Below are positions 13,994-14,109 of a stretch of DNA of 14,109 bases, one piece after another (position 1 is the stretch's first letter; every line of letters begins with the position of its first letter). The notes below the pieces were generated by a model that saw only the letters and a list, made by a program, of their open reading frames with translations, did no database searches and was not told the origin of the DNA. Source of the DNA: Chrysochromulina parva. Lineage: Eukaryota > Haptophyta > Prymnesiales > Chrysochromulinaceae. Both the position numbers and the translations under genes were made by a program. Location of the stretch: positions 1-14,109 of the forward strand of contig PJAB01001488.1 of the NCBI GenBank assembly GCA_002887195.1. Reading direction: 5' to 3'.

Positions 13994-14109
13994 CTAGGGC
14001 GGCGGTGGACTGGGCGGCGGCGAGGGCGGCGGCGGCGAGGGCGGCGGCGACGACGGCGGCGGCTTGGGTCGGGTGGCGGCGAGGGCGGCGGCGAGGGTGG
14101 CAGCGAGGG
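13994..14109 (-). CDS. Possible C-terminus of a proline-rich protein (3' end only) within a GGC-rich minisatellite
   Basis: The plus strand is a GGCGGCGAGG-type minisatellite from about 13998 to the window end. On the minus strand one frame is open from the window edge to TAG at 13996-13994 and reads LAATLAAALAAT, then RPKPPPSSPPPSPPPPS and ends SPPPP. SPPP repeats are common in algal extracellular glycoproteins, so this may be the tail of a wall or matrix protein lying beyond the window. Because repeats of this composition are open in several frames by chance, the coding call is weak while the repeat itself is certain. Confidence 0.3.
   Translation of the reverse strand, partial: LAATLAAALAATRPKPPPSSPPPSPPPPSPPPSPPPP
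13998..14109 (+). repeat. GGCGGCGAGG-type GC-rich minisatellite
   Basis: Irregular tandem units of GGCGGCGAGG, GGCGGCGGCGAGG and GACGACGGCGG run to the end of the window. The strand asymmetry (G-rich plus strand) could support quadruplex formation. The array continues past the window, so its full length is unknown. Confidence 0.75.

Noticed and set aside
1..14109. Prokaryotic features (operons, CRISPR, insertion sequences) and tRNA genes
   Set aside because: No direct-repeat/spacer array, transposase, or recognisable tRNA box B motif in a foldable context was seen; gene content and introns are eukaryotic.

Overview
This window is nuclear DNA from a gene-dense unicellular eukaryote, most likely an alga. 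A haptophyte is my best guess, but this is inferred only from protein style. The eukaryotic signs are spliceable GT-AG introns of about 42-78 nt, F-box, UBA and E2 ubiquitin genes, a mitochondrial-type EF-P, a bL33-type mitochondrial ribosomal protein, plant-type leucine-rich repeats, and a selenoprotein gene with a eukaryotic form II SECIS element. Several ATGs sit in good start contexts (for example GCCATGG). There are no operons and no bacterial ribosome binding sites.

Layout. 1-288 is the C-terminal end of an unrecognised protein. 1034-2368 (minus) is an O-fucosyltransferase-like enzyme and 2942-3946 (plus) is a second putative glycosyltransferase. The two diverge from a spacer full of TACCGGTA palindromes and a 26-27 bp inverted repeat. 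5077-5730 (minus) is mitochondrial-type elongation factor P. 6361-7363 (minus, two exons) is a membrane-anchored GILT-family thiol reductase, followed at 6191-6262 by a SECIS element. 7586-8827 (plus) is a secreted LRR protein divergent from GILT. 9074-10036 (minus) is a PUB / F-box / SUKH fusion. 10446-10622 (plus) is mitochondrial ribosomal protein bL33. 11097-12449 (minus) is a three-UBA plus UBE2Q-type E2 with a probable 78-nt intron. 12944-13597 (minus) is an unrecognised protein with an internal repeat. The window ends in a GC-rich tract that may encode a proline-rich tail.

The main discovery is the GILT gene. An unspliced reading breaks it, because the frame carrying the catalytic segment has an in-frame TGA. 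That TGA falls exactly where the first cysteine of the CxxC active site should be (U-P-G-C). A complete SECIS hairpin lies in the 3' UTR on the same strand: a UGAC/UGAG quartet, a 10-bp helix II, an unpaired AA and an apical mini-stem. The two signals are independent and together make a strong case for a selenocysteine-containing GILT.

The genes do not form one pathway. Loose themes are secretory or glycosylation genes (two glycosyltransferase-like genes, GILT, LRR), mitochondrial translation (EF-P, bL33) and ubiquitin (PUB/F-box, three-UBA E2). All functional statements rest on motif recognition by eye, without database searches.
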